DNA of 64,000 nucleotides from Actinomycetes bacterium (lineage in GTDB: Bacteria; Actinomycetota; Acidimicrobiia; Acidimicrobiales; Microtrichaceae). Under the pieces are notes generated by a model that did no database searches, was not told the DNA's origin, and saw only the letters and a list, made by a program, of their open reading frames with translations. The position numbers were made by a program, and so were the translations under genes. Within the stretch, counting starts at the first letter, position 1, and each line of letters begins with the position of its first letter. The stretch spans positions 62,001 to 126,000 of the forward strand of contig JAAEPF010000017.1 of the NCBI GenBank assembly GCA_024222295.1, written 5' to 3'. This document shows, piece after piece, positions 1 through 8,019 of this stretch.

Positions 1-1740
1 GCTGGTGCCCACCCAGCCGACGACCGGGTCGGACCCGGCGGTGGGAGTGACTTCGACACGGGCCGCGTCTCCCCAGCGGTTGCCCGCGCTGGTCGGGTCG
101 ACGAGTTCCACGACGAGCGTGGCGTTGTCGCCGCGGTCTGAGTCGTTGCGGTAGAGCAACGGCGTGTCATTCGAGCGGGCTATGAGGAGGTCGAGGTCTC
201 CGTCGCCGTCCATGTCGAAGGGCACCACTGCGTGGCTGATGCCGTCGTCTTCGATCCCGACCGCGTCCGCGACGTCGTGGTAGGCGCCGTCGGCCATGAC
301 CCAGAACCTCGTGCGGTCGTCCTCGAAGGCACCCGTGAAACGGAACTCGACCTCGCTGTTCGATCCCGGTTCGCGGATCTGCATCCCGTTGGCCTGCACT
401 ACCTCCCTGGTGCCGTCGCCATCGAAGTCCTCGATCGCGGCGCCCCAACCCCAGTCACCCTCGCGCAGGCCGAACTCGTCGGTGGCGTCGGTGAACGTGG
501 CGTTGCCGTCGTTGAGGTAGAGCCGGTTGCCCGAGCAGCCGTTGAAGCCGGTCACCGGGCACTCCTCGCCTTCGTCCAGCGCATACGAGATGGAGGTGAC
601 GAACAGGTCCGCGAAGCCGTCGCCGTTGACATCGGCGGCGACGGCACCCATGCCGTTCTCGTCGGTGCCGACCCCGGCGCTGAACGTGACGTCCTCGAAA
701 CGGCTGCCCTCTACGTTGCGCAGCAGCATGCTCGTGCAGCCATCGCCCGCAATGGCCAGGTCCGGCCAGCCGTCGCCGTCGAAGTCGTTGAACACACCCG
801 TGAAGGCGACCGTGCCGCCGAGCGGGAGCCCGAAGTCGGCTGTGGCGTCGGTGAAGGACCCCGTGCCGTCGTTGAGCAACAACGCCGAGCGGGTGGGAGC
901 GGCATTCGGTTCGACCGGGAAGCCTGCGGCACGAAAGGCGATCGCCGACTCGCATGAGCTCGGGGCGTAGCCCTGCTGCCAGCCGTTCTGTGCCGACGCG
1001 ATCTCGAAGGCACGGCCGTTGTACACGTCGGAGTACCACTGCAGGACCAGCAGGTCGAGGAAGCCATCACCGTTGACGTCGGCCACGCTCGCGCCGTGGT
1101 GCCGCGAGCCGAGTTCCTCGTTGGCCACGGCCGGCCATTCGAGGCCCCGCTGAGCGGACTCCTCTGTGAAGCCGCCGTTGCCGTCGTTGACGTAGAGGGC
1201 GTTGGCGCGCATCGCGGTGCCGGTGACGAACAGGTCCATGTCGCCATCGCCCTCGATATCGAAGAACGCGCCCGCCGATGCCCCCTGGCCGTCATCAGGC
1301 CCACCGACGCCGGCGGACTCGCCCACGTCGGTGAACTGGCCCGACCCGTCGTTGATGTACAGGCCATTGGGCTTGCCGACCCGCGGCAGGAACACATCCA
1401 GATCGCCGTCGGAGTCCACGTCGGCCACGCTGGCACCCGCGGTCATGGCGGCCTCCCCGTAGAGGCCGAGGTCGGAATGGGTCTGGGTGAGCCCCGCCTC
1501 GGCGGACACGTCGGTGAACCGCATGCCCTTGATGGCCTCCTCGACGGCGGCGGGCAGGGCTGAATCGGCTTCGGGTGCATCCTCGCTGGCCTGGTTCTCG
1601 GCCCCGTCGGCGCGGGCCTCGGGGTCGGGTGAGGAGCAGGCCGCGAAGAGCACCGCGACAGCGCCGATGGCGGCCGCCGCGGCCCGCAGCACGGGGCGCG
1701 GGACGCCGCGGTCGCCAGTGCCCCGCTCAGCCATCGCCAT
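1..1740 (-). CDS. VCBS/FG-GAP repeat lipoprotein, CRTAC1/UnbV-like (5' part, runs off the window)
   Basis: Reading the minus strand from ATG 1740 gives 580 codons without a stop, so the 3' end lies outside the window. The N-terminus has basic residues, an Ala-rich hydrophobic stretch and a lipobox (LFAAC, Cys at about residue 34), so an exported lipoprotein is predicted. The rest is a series of Asp-rich calcium-binding VCBS/FG-GAP repeats of the form DxDxDGxxDL (for example DVDSDGDLDVF, DIEGDGDMDLF, DVNGDGFLDLL, DFDGDGWPDLA, DMDGDGDLDLL), as in beta-propellers. The last residues (NATLVVELVDP, NRWGDAARVEV) resemble the ASPIC/UnbV domain that ends CRTAC1 proteins. Function is probably extracellular binding or adhesion; the ligand is unknown. 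ATG 1734 is an alternative start. A TACCGT box 7 nt upstream supports ATG 1740. Confidence 0.85.
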   Translation of the reverse strand, partial: MAMAERGTGDRGVPRPVLRAAAAAIGAVAVLFAACSSPDPEARADGAENQASEDAPEADSALPAAVEEAIKGMRFTDVSAEAGLTQTHSDLGLYGEAAMTAGASVADVDSDGDLDVFLPRVGKPNGLYINDGSGQFTDVGESAGVGGPDDGQGASAGAFFDIEGDGDMDLFVTGTAMRANALYVNDGNGGFTEESAQRGLEWPAVANEELGSRHHGASVADVNGDGFLDLLVLQWYSDVYNGRAFEIASAQNGWQQGYAPSSCESAIAFRAAGFPVEPNAAPTRSALLLNDGTGSFTDATADFGLPLGGTVAFTGVFNDFDGDGWPDLAIAGDGCTSMLLRNVEGSRFEDVTFSAGVGTDENGMGAVAADVNGDGFADLFVTSISYALDEGEECPVTGFNGCSGNRLYLNDGNATFTDATDEFGLREGDWGWGAAIEDFDGDGTREVVQANGMQIREPGSNSEVEFRFTGAFEDDRTRFWVMADGAYHDVADAVGIEDDGISHAVVPFDMDGDGDLDLLIARSNDTPLLYRNDSDRGDNATLVVELVDPTSAGNRWGDAARVEVTPTAGSDPVVGWVGTS

Positions 1741-1747
1741 GACGACC

Positions 1748-1753
1748 ACGGTA
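1748..1753 (-). promoter_or_regulatory. Leaderless -10 box of the VCBS lipoprotein gene
   Basis: On the minus strand TACCGT stands 7 nt before ATG 1740 and no Shine-Dalgarno is visible. It fits the TANNNT plus 6-7 nt pattern seen before many first genes in this window. Confidence 0.5.
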
Positions 1754-1824
1754 GGCGTGCCGCGGGGCCTGCGCACAGCCCCATGAGCGGTCACACAGCG
1801 CCGGGAGGGGCTGCGGCGGGCTGG

Positions 1825-1830
1825 TAGGTT
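1825..1830 (+). promoter_or_regulatory. -10 box of purN-purH (leaderless)
   Basis: TAGGTT lies 8 nt before GTG 1839, with no Shine-Dalgarno between. Transcription is predicted to begin at or next to the start codon. Confidence 0.5.
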
Positions 1831-1838
1831 CGGCGGCT

Positions 1839-2402
1839 GTGCGACTCGCGGTGCTGGCCTCAGGAAGCGGAACCCTTCTCGACGCCATGGCCACCTCCGG
1901 GCTGTCGATCAGCCTGGTGATGGTCGACCGCCCCTGCGCAGTGCAGGACGTGGCGGCGCGCCATGGCATTGCGTGTGAGGTGGTGGAGCGCACCGACTTC
2001 GGTGACAGCTTCGACCGCGACGCCTTCACCAAGGACGTGGTGGCGACACTCGAACGCCACGAGATCGACCTGGTGGCCATGGCCGGTTGGGGAACGATTC
2101 TCGGCCCGGGGGCCTTCGATGCGTTCGGAGGGCGGATCATCAACACCCACCCGGCGCTGCTTCCCAGCTTCCCGGGATGGCACGCTGTGCGTGATGCGCT
2201 CGAAGCGGGTGTGAAGGTGACCGGCTGCACGGTGCACGTGGCGACCGCCAAGGTTGACGACGGCCCGATCCTCGCCCAGGAGGCGGTCGAGGTGCTGGCC
2301 GATGACGACGAGGCGAGCCTGCACGAACGCATCAAGGAAGTGGAGCGCCGCCTCTACACCCAGACAATCGCAGACATCCTCGAACGCGGGAGCGTTACCT
2401 GA
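1839..2402 (+). CDS. purN: Phosphoribosylglycinamide formyltransferase (PurN)
   Basis: Cytoplasmic folate-dependent enzyme that transfers a formyl group from 10-formyl-THF to GAR, the third step of de novo purine synthesis. The 187-residue length is normal. Visible family features are the N-terminal LASGSGTLLDAM loop, the catalytic stretch IINTHPALLPSFPG with Asn and His, and the later CTVHVATAKVDDGPI region carrying the conserved Asp. The chosen start is GTG 1839, which places the beta-strand RLAVLAS at the normal N-terminus and follows a TAGGTT box. One base separates its stop from the purH start, so the two are surely co-transcribed and probably translationally coupled. Confidence 0.95.
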   Translation: MRLAVLASGSGTLLDAMATSGLSISLVMVDRPCAVQDVAARHGIACEVVERTDFGDSFDRDAFTKDVVATLERHEIDLVAMAGWGTILGPGAFDAFGGRIINTHPALLPSFPGWHAVRDALEAGVKVTGCTVHVATAKVDDGPILAQEAVEVLADDDEASLHERIKEVERRLYTQTIADILERGSVT

Positions 2403-2403
2403 C

Positions 2404-3966
2404 ATGACACCGCCAGATGACACCGTCGGCAACGGCGGCCGGCCCCGCAGGGCACTCCTGTCGGCCTACGACAAGACCGGCATGGTGGAGCTCGGCTCGG
2501 CGCTGGTCGAGCTGGGTTGGGAGCTGGTCAGCTCCGGCGGCACCGCCAAGGTGCTAGCCGAGGCGGGCCTGCCGGTGATTCCCACCGCGGAGGCCACGGG
2601 CTTTCCCGAGATGCTCGGACACAGGGTGGTCACCCTGCACCCTGCGATTCACGGCGGAATCCTCGCTGACCGCAACGATGCGGAGCACCGCGCCGACATG
2701 GACACCCACGGCATCGTGCCGATCGACCTCGTCGCGGTCAACCTGTATCCGTTCACGTCCGACCCATCGGTGGAGCTCACCGACATCGGTGGCCCCACCA
2801 TGGTGCGTGCCGCCGCCAAGAACCACGAGTTCGTGACCGTGCTGGTCGATCCGGCCGACTACGGGCCGGTCCTCTCCGAGCTGCGTGACTCCGGTGACGT
2901 CTCCGCTGTGACCCGCCGAAGGCTGGCCCGTGACGCGTTCGCCCACACCGCCGCCTATGACAGCGCGATTGTCGAGTGGTTCGACCGCGGTGCCGAAGGT
3001 GGAGCGGGCGAGCTGCCCGACCGCGGTGAGTTGCCGCCCACGATCCACCTGTCCGCCACGCGTGAGCAGGTGTTGCGCTACGGCGAGAACCCGCACCAGC
3101 ACGGTGCCCGCTACAGCTTCTCCGGCGCCGGCTGCTGGGACACCGCCGTGCAGCACGGTGGCAAGGAGATGAGCTACCTCAACGTCTACGACGCCGATGC
3201 GGCGTGGAGGCTGGTGTGGTCCCTGGGTGACGACCCGGCCGCGGTGGTCATCAAGCACGCCAACCCCTGTGGCGCGGCGGTGGCCGATGACATCACCACG
3301 GCGTACCAGCGGGCGCACGAGTGCGACCCTGTGAGCGCGTTCGGCGGCATCGTGGCGGTCAACCGCAATGTGACCCACGCCATGGCCGAGGCGTTGTCTC
3401 CCGTGTTCACCGAGGTGCTGATTGCCCCGGGCTTCGACGAAGATGCCTTGTTGTTGCTGTTGGAGAAGCGCAACCTGCGAGTGCTCACCGCCGAGGCACC
3501 CAACGTGCCGGAGCTGGATGTGCGAAGCATCGAGGGCGGGCTGTTGGTGCAGACCCGTGACTCTGTGTCGATGGACCGATCCAACTGGCAGGTCGCGACC
3601 GAGAGGGCCCCGACCGACGAGGAGTGGACCGATCTGGAGCTCGCCTGGAAGGTGGCTGCGCGCGTCACGTCCAACACGATCGTGCTGGCCAAGGATGGTC
3701 AGGCGGTAGGCATCGGTGCGGGCCAGCAGAACCGGCGCGACGCCGGGCGGATCGCGGCGGAGAAGGCCGACGGACGCGCGGAGGGCGGGGCATGCGCGAG
3801 CGACGCGTTCTTCCCGTTCCGCGACGGGCTCGACGCCGCGGCGGAAGCGGGGGCCACAGCCGTGATCCAGCCCGGTGGATCAGTGCGTGACGAGGAAGTC
3901 ATCGACGCGGCCAACGAGGCCGGCATGGCGATGGTCTTCACCGGCGAACGCCACTTCAAGCACTGA
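2404..3966 (+). CDS. purH: Bifunctional AICAR transformylase / IMP cyclohydrolase (PurH)
   Basis: Catalyses the last two steps of IMP synthesis. With start ATG 2404 the product has 520 residues, the usual length. The frame stays open further upstream, but that part overlaps purN and has no homology. The N-terminal MGS-like cyclohydrolase domain (about residues 15-150) shows SAYDKTG, SSGGTAK and RVVTLHPAIHGGIL. The C-terminal transformylase domain shows KEMSYLNVYDADAAW, the catalytic VIKHANPCG, and the terminal GSVRDEEVIDAANE ... FTGERHFKH. It is the second gene of purN-purH. A conserved palindrome follows its stop by about 45 nt and probably ends the transcript. Confidence 0.97.
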   Translation: MTPPDDTVGNGGRPRRALLSAYDKTGMVELGSALVELGWELVSSGGTAKVLAEAGLPVIPTAEATGFPEMLGHRVVTLHPAIHGGILADRNDAEHRADMDTHGIVPIDLVAVNLYPFTSDPSVELTDIGGPTMVRAAAKNHEFVTVLVDPADYGPVLSELRDSGDVSAVTRRRLARDAFAHTAAYDSAIVEWFDRGAEGGAGELPDRGELPPTIHLSATREQVLRYGENPHQHGARYSFSGAGCWDTAVQHGGKEMSYLNVYDADAAWRLVWSLGDDPAAVVIKHANPCGAAVADDITTAYQRAHECDPVSAFGGIVAVNRNVTHAMAEALSPVFTEVLIAPGFDEDALLLLLEKRNLRVLTAEAPNVPELDVRSIEGGLLVQTRDSVSMDRSNWQVATERAPTDEEWTDLELAWKVAARVTSNTIVLAKDGQAVGIGAGQQNRRDAGRIAAEKADGRAEGGACASDAFFPFRDGLDAAAEAGATAVIQPGGSVRDEEVIDAANEAGMAMVFTGERHFKH

Positions 3967-4008
3967 CCCACCCCGGTGCGCTCGCCCCGGCGCCTACACC
4001 CTCGCTTC

Positions 4009-4047
4009 GTTGGTGCTGGATCACGCCAGGCGTGATCCAGCACCAGC
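4009..4047. repeat. Conserved intergenic palindrome, copy 1 (3' of purH)
   Basis: Inverted repeat with left arm TGGTGCTGGATCACGCC, a single central A, and a complementary right arm. It pairs 17 bp perfectly (4011-4027 with 4029-4045), plus a G-T and a G-C pair outside. It is followed by GCAGAACCGG, not a T-run. It belongs to the eight-copy family of this window. Confidence 0.9.
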
Positions 4048-4112
4048 AGAACCGGAGATGGGGACCGGCCGGAGGTCGGAGAACCGGTGGGGGAGCCCGA
4101 CCGGGCCGGCAC

Positions 4113-4118
4113 TACGAT
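4113..4118 (+). promoter_or_regulatory. -10 box of folD (leaderless)
   Basis: TACGAT ends 9 nt before ATG 4128 and no Shine-Dalgarno is seen. Confidence 0.5.
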
Positions 4119-4127
4119 CGAGGCGTA

Positions 4128-4988
4128 ATGACTGCGATCAAGATGGATGGCGAAGCCCTCGCCGCGAAGGTCAAGGCCGACCTGTCGGCGCGGATGAAGG
4201 TGCTAGCCGACGACGGGATCACCCCCGGCCTGGGCACCATCCTCGTGGGCGACGACGGCCCGTCACAGAAGTACGTGTCGATGAAACACGACGACTGTGC
4301 CCAGATCGGCATGCACTCAACCGACGTGCGCCTGCCGGCCGACGCAACACAGGCCCAGGTCGATGCAGCGGTCGACGAGCTCAACTCCAGCGACGAAGTC
4401 CACGCCTTCATCGTGCAGTACCCGTTCCCGAAGGGACTCGACTACGAGGCCGCGATCCTGCGGGTCGACCCGGCCAAGGACGCGGACGGCCTGCACCCGA
4501 CCAACCTCGGCCACCTGGTGATGGGCGTCGACGCTCCGCTGGCCTGTACCCCGGCCGGCATCCTCGAGATGCTCGGCGAGTACGAAGTGCCCGTGAAGGG
4601 CAGACATGTGGTGATCGTGGGCCGCGGACTCACGATCGGGCGGCCGCTCGCCAACCTGCTGGCTCTGAAGCGCCCCGAGGCCAACGCGGCGGTCACCGTC
4701 GTGCACACAGGCGTCGACGACATCGGTGCCTACACCCGCGAGGCCGACATCATCGTGGCCGCAGCGGGCGCCCCGGGGATCATCACGGCCGACATGGTGC
4801 GCCCCGGTGCTGCAGTGGTCGCCGCAGGCGTGAGCTTCCACGACGGCAAGCTGCTGTCGGATGTGGCCGACGGCGTGGAGGAAGTCGCCGGTTGGCTGTC
4901 GCCCAAGGCAGGTGGCGTGGGTCCGATGACCCGGGCGATGTTGTTGGCCAACACGGTGGCGGCGGCAGAACGCTCCGCGGCACGTTGA
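4128..4988 (+). CDS. folD: Methylenetetrahydrofolate dehydrogenase / cyclohydrolase (FolD)
   Basis: Interconverts 5,10-methylene-THF, methenyl-THF and 10-formyl-THF, supplying the 10-formyl-THF used by PurN and PurH just upstream. It is 286 residues from ATG 4128. An in-frame ATG at 4032 lies inside the upstream palindrome region and is unlikely. Family features: the catalytic Lys region YVSMKHDDC, FIVQYPFPKGLD, DPAKDADGLHPTNLG, PLACTPAGI, the dinucleotide-binding VVIVGRGLTIGRPLA (GRG instead of the common GRS), and C-terminal GGVGPMTRAMLLANT. metF follows 22 nt downstream on the same strand, so folD-metF is probably an operon. Confidence 0.95.
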   Translation: MTAIKMDGEALAAKVKADLSARMKVLADDGITPGLGTILVGDDGPSQKYVSMKHDDCAQIGMHSTDVRLPADATQAQVDAAVDELNSSDEVHAFIVQYPFPKGLDYEAAILRVDPAKDADGLHPTNLGHLVMGVDAPLACTPAGILEMLGEYEVPVKGRHVVIVGRGLTIGRPLANLLALKRPEANAAVTVVHTGVDDIGAYTREADIIVAAAGAPGIITADMVRPGAAVVAAGVSFHDGKLLSDVADGVEEVAGWLSPKAGGVGPMTRAMLLANTVAAAERSAAR

Positions 4989-5010
4989 GCCGGTACGCGG
5001 GAGTGCACCG

Positions 5011-5889
5011 ATGACCGAACGAATCGTGGACGCGCTGGCGGCGGGGCCGACCCTGAGCGTCGAGTTCTTCCCCCCGAAGACCGACAAGGGCCTCGAGAAC
5101 CTCGAGGCCACCATCGACGACCTGGTGCAGTTGACAGGCCCGGACGGCGACGCCCCGGAGCTGTCGTTCGTATCGATCACCTACGGGGCGGGTGGCAGCA
5201 CCCGTGACCGCACCCGCGACCTGGTCGTGAAGGTCAACGAGGAACGCGCTTTTCCGGCGATGCCCCACCTGACCTGCATGGGCCACACCCACGCCGAGAT
5301 CGACGATCTCCTGGCCGACTACGCGGCCAACGGTGTGCACAACGTGTTGGCCCTGGCGGGCGATCCGCCTGCCGACGGCTCCGAGCCGACCGGTGATTTC
5401 AACTACGCCACCGAGCTGATCGAGGCGGTGCATGCCGCCGGCGACTTCTCTGTGGGCGTGGCCGCCCACCCGGAGCTCCACCCCCGCTCACCCGACCGCC
5501 AGTCCGACCGCGAACACCTGGCTGCGAAGCTCAACGCGGCCGACTTCGGCATCACCCAGTTCTTCTTCGACGCCGACGACTACTTCACGATGGTCGACGA
5601 GCTGGCCGACCTCGGCTGCACCAAGCCGGTGTTGCCGGGGGTCATGCCGATGCTCAACCCGGCCACCGTGAAGCGGTTCGCCGGGATGGCAAAGGCGAAG
5701 TTCCCCGAGGACCTGGCCGCCCGCGTCGAGGCCACCGATTCCGACGAGGAGCGCATGGACGTGGTGGCCACCGCTGCCGCCGACCTGGCGGGCAAGCTGC
5801 TGGATGGGGGTGTGCCCGGCCTGCACCTCTACTGCCTCAACCGCTCCGACGTGGTGCGGGCCGTGCTGGAGCGCCTGCCGCAGCTCTGA
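5011..5889 (+). CDS. metF: 5,10-Methylenetetrahydrofolate reductase (MetF)
   Basis: FAD enzyme reducing methylene-THF to 5-methyl-THF for methionine synthesis. It is 292 residues, a TIM-barrel of normal bacterial size. It begins with the typical LSVEFFPPKTDKGLENLE containing the catalytic Glu, followed by SITYGAGGSTRDRT, HLTCMGHT, VLALAGDPP (usually RGDPP) and GVAAHPELHP. Start ATG 5011 has a GGGAG Shine-Dalgarno about 9 nt upstream, and the gene follows folD by 22 nt. A strong hairpin immediately after the stop ends the unit. No SAM riboswitch or other leader is present. Confidence 0.95.
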   Translation: MTERIVDALAAGPTLSVEFFPPKTDKGLENLEATIDDLVQLTGPDGDAPELSFVSITYGAGGSTRDRTRDLVVKVNEERAFPAMPHLTCMGHTHAEIDDLLADYAANGVHNVLALAGDPPADGSEPTGDFNYATELIEAVHAAGDFSVGVAAHPELHPRSPDRQSDREHLAAKLNAADFGITQFFFDADDYFTMVDELADLGCTKPVLPGVMPMLNPATVKRFAGMAKAKFPEDLAARVEATDSDEERMDVVATAAADLAGKLLDGGVPGLHLYCLNRSDVVRAVLERLPQL

Positions 5890-5906
5890 CCCAGCCGCTC
5901 GCCCGC

Positions 5907-5932
5907 CAAGGGCACGCAATGGCGTGCCCTTG
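5907..5932 (+). terminator. Hairpin terminator after metF
   Basis: CAAGGGCACGC and GCGTGCCCTTG form an 11-bp perfect stem with an AATG loop, 18 nt after the metF stop. It is C-rich afterwards and has no T-run, so termination strength is inferred from the stem. Confidence 0.7.
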
Positions 5933-6027
5933 ACCCCCTCAACCGGCGCTGACCAGACTGTGTGGCAGCCGCGAGCCCCCTGTTGCGTCGATTTCGTGTC
6001 GGGATGGGTCGACTCGTCGGCTGCCTG

Positions 6028-6033
6028 TACTCT
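6028..6033 (+). promoter_or_regulatory. Possible -10 box for the pilB operon
   Basis: TACTCT at 6028-6033 is followed by a short leader carrying the purine-rich Shine-Dalgarno GAGGGGAGG at about 6047-6056, upstream of GTG 6067. No clear -35 was found. Confidence 0.35.
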
Positions 6034-6066
6034 CCGGTCCAACGGGAAGAGGGGAGGCGCGCACCC

Positions 6067-8019
6067 GTGTTGCGCCGAAACAAGTCCGATGACCCAGCGC
6101 GTGCCCGCGGTACGCGCGCCATCGCGAAGGGTGCCATCCGGTTCGACAGTTCGGACCACGCGGTTCTCAACGACCAGATCCAACGCTGGCTGCATTCCGA
6201 GCGTCCCCGGCTCGGTGAGGTGCTGCTCGAGTTGGGCATCATCGAGCCCGACGCACTCCTCGACGCGCTGGAAGCACAGGCGCAGGCCGATCCCGCACAG
6301 AGGCTGCGGCTCGGCCAGGTACTCGTGCAACGCGGCGCTCTCGACGACGTAGCGCTGGCCGCGGCGCTCTCCCGCCAGTTCGGCGTGCCACTCGCGGACC
6401 TGCGCGCCGAGACCCCCGATCCCCACGCGGTGGAACTCATCCCCGAGGACCTGGCACGGGCCCACAAGGTCCTGCCGCTGAGCGTGGAGGGTGACCGGGT
6501 GCACCTCGCCTCGGCCGACCCTTACGACGTCGACGCGATCCGGGCGCTGGCGGAGCGTTGCGGCAAGGTCGCCATGCACATCGGCGCCGCGTCCGACATC
6601 GAGCGCCAGCTCGACCAGGCTTACAACGCACTGCGCGCGACCGACGAGATGATCCAGGCGTTCGAGCTGACCTACGACGAGTCGCTCTTCGCCACCGACT
6701 CCGCAGGCCACCTGAGCGTGGACGAGGACGCGCCCATCGTTCAGGTCGTCAACAGTGTGGTCACACAAGGTGTGAGGTCGCGGGCTTCCGACATCCACGT
6801 GGAACCAACCGTCGGGTCGCTGCGTGTTCGATACCGCATCGACGGTGCGATGACAGAGGCCATCACCCTGCCGCGTGCGATGGGTCCTGGCGTCGCCAGC
6901 CGCATCAAGGTGATGGCAGAACTCAACATCGTGGAGCGCCGACGGCCACAGGACGGCCAGTTCGGCCTGCAGGTGGACGGCCGGCCGATCGACGTGCGCT
7001 GCTCGGTGGTGCCCACCGTGAACGGCGAGAAGATCGTGTTGCGCCTGCTCGACAAGACCAGGTCGCTGATCTCGCTGCCCGACCTCGGCATGAGCGCCGA
7101 GGTGGCTGCTGCCTACCGCAAGATCGCGATCGCTCCGCTGGGGATGATCCTCTGCACCGGGCCCACCGGGTCGGGCAAGACCACCACGCTCTACGCCACG
7201 CTCAACGAGGTCAACGACCCCACCAAGAACGTGGTCACGATCGAGGACCCGGTCGAGTACCAGTTCGACGGCATCACCCAGATGCCCGTCACCGGCACCG
7301 GTATCAGCTTCGCCGAGGGCCTGCGCGGCATCCTGCGCCAGGACCCGGATGTGATCCTCGTCGGTGAGATCCGCGACGAGGAGACGGCGCGGATCGGCAT
7401 GCAGGCTTCGCTGACCGGCCACCTCGTGCTCAGCTCGCTGCACGCGGTCGACTCGGTTGCGGCGATCCACCGTTTCACCGACATGGGAATCGAGCCGTTC
7501 CTGGTGGCCTCCGCCATCAGCGGTGTGGTCGGACAGCGTCTGCTGCGTCGCATCTGCACCGGCTGCGCCACCGACGTGCAGCCCACCGAGGCAGAGATGC
7601 GCATGGTCCACAACCACACGGGTTCGACACCGGCGCGGTGGCTGCGCGGCGCGGGCTGCAACCTGTGCGCCGGCACCGGCTACCGCGGCCGCATCGGCGT
7701 GTACGAACTGCTCGAGGTCAATGACTCGATCCGCGACCTGATCGTGGCACGGGCCACACACCATGAGATCCGCGCCGCTGCCATCGCTGCGGGGATGCGC
7801 ACGATGCAGTCCCAGGCGTTTGCCCTCGTGGCGGCCGGCTACACGACGGTCGACGACGTGGTTCGCAACGTCTACGCACCGGGCATGGAGATGGAAGTTC
7901 CCGAGGGCGGATCTGCCCCGGCTCCGGGTGGTGTCGGTGCGCCGGTGCCACCGGCGGCCGACCCGTTCGCTCCGACCGGCCCGACAGCGGTGCCCGACCC
8001 ACCCCGTGAGGCGGGCTGA
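6067..8019 (+). CDS. pilB: Type IV pilus assembly ATPase PilB (GspE family)
   Basis: Hexameric cytoplasmic ATPase powering pilus extension. It is 650 residues from GTG 6067, which sits 9-10 nt after GAGGGGAGG; an ATG at 5962 lies before the ribosome site and is less likely. The N-terminus holds two MshEN/T2SSE_N-type modules (RLGEVLLELGI and RLGQVLVQRGAL). The ATPase core has SRASDIHVEP, Walker A GPTGSGKTT at about 365-373, Walker B DPDVILVGEIRDEETA at about 426, and a zinc tetracysteine (C497, C500, C531, C534) characteristic of PilB/GspE and absent from PilT. The last 35 residues are a Pro/Gly/Ala-rich tail. The stop overlaps the pilC start (TGATG). Confidence 0.96.
   Translation: MLRRNKSDDPARARGTRAIAKGAIRFDSSDHAVLNDQIQRWLHSERPRLGEVLLELGIIEPDALLDALEAQAQADPAQRLRLGQVLVQRGALDDVALAAALSRQFGVPLADLRAETPDPHAVELIPEDLARAHKVLPLSVEGDRVHLASADPYDVDAIRALAERCGKVAMHIGAASDIERQLDQAYNALRATDEMIQAFELTYDESLFATDSAGHLSVDEDAPIVQVVNSVVTQGVRSRASDIHVEPTVGSLRVRYRIDGAMTEAITLPRAMGPGVASRIKVMAELNIVERRRPQDGQFGLQVDGRPIDVRCSVVPTVNGEKIVLRLLDKTRSLISLPDLGMSAEVAAAYRKIAIAPLGMILCTGPTGSGKTTTLYATLNEVNDPTKNVVTIEDPVEYQFDGITQMPVTGTGISFAEGLRGILRQDPDVILVGEIRDEETARIGMQASLTGHLVLSSLHAVDSVAAIHRFTDMGIEPFLVASAISGVVGQRLLRRICTGCATDVQPTEAEMRMVHNHTGSTPARWLRGAGCNLCAGTGYRGRIGVYELLEVNDSIRDLIVARATHHEIRAAAIAAGMRTMQSQAFALVAAGYTTVDDVVRNVYAPGMEMEVPEGGSAPAPGGVGAPVPPAADPFAPTGPTAVPDPPREAG

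Noticed and set aside
3967-5010. A THF or SAM riboswitch before folD or metF
   Set aside because: folD has only a -10 box a few bases from its start, and metF follows folD by 22 nt, so there is no room for an aptamer.
5488-7764. A 758-codon minus-strand frame opposite metF and pilB
   Set aside because: Same reason: metF and pilB carry full family motifs on the plus strand and this frame has none.
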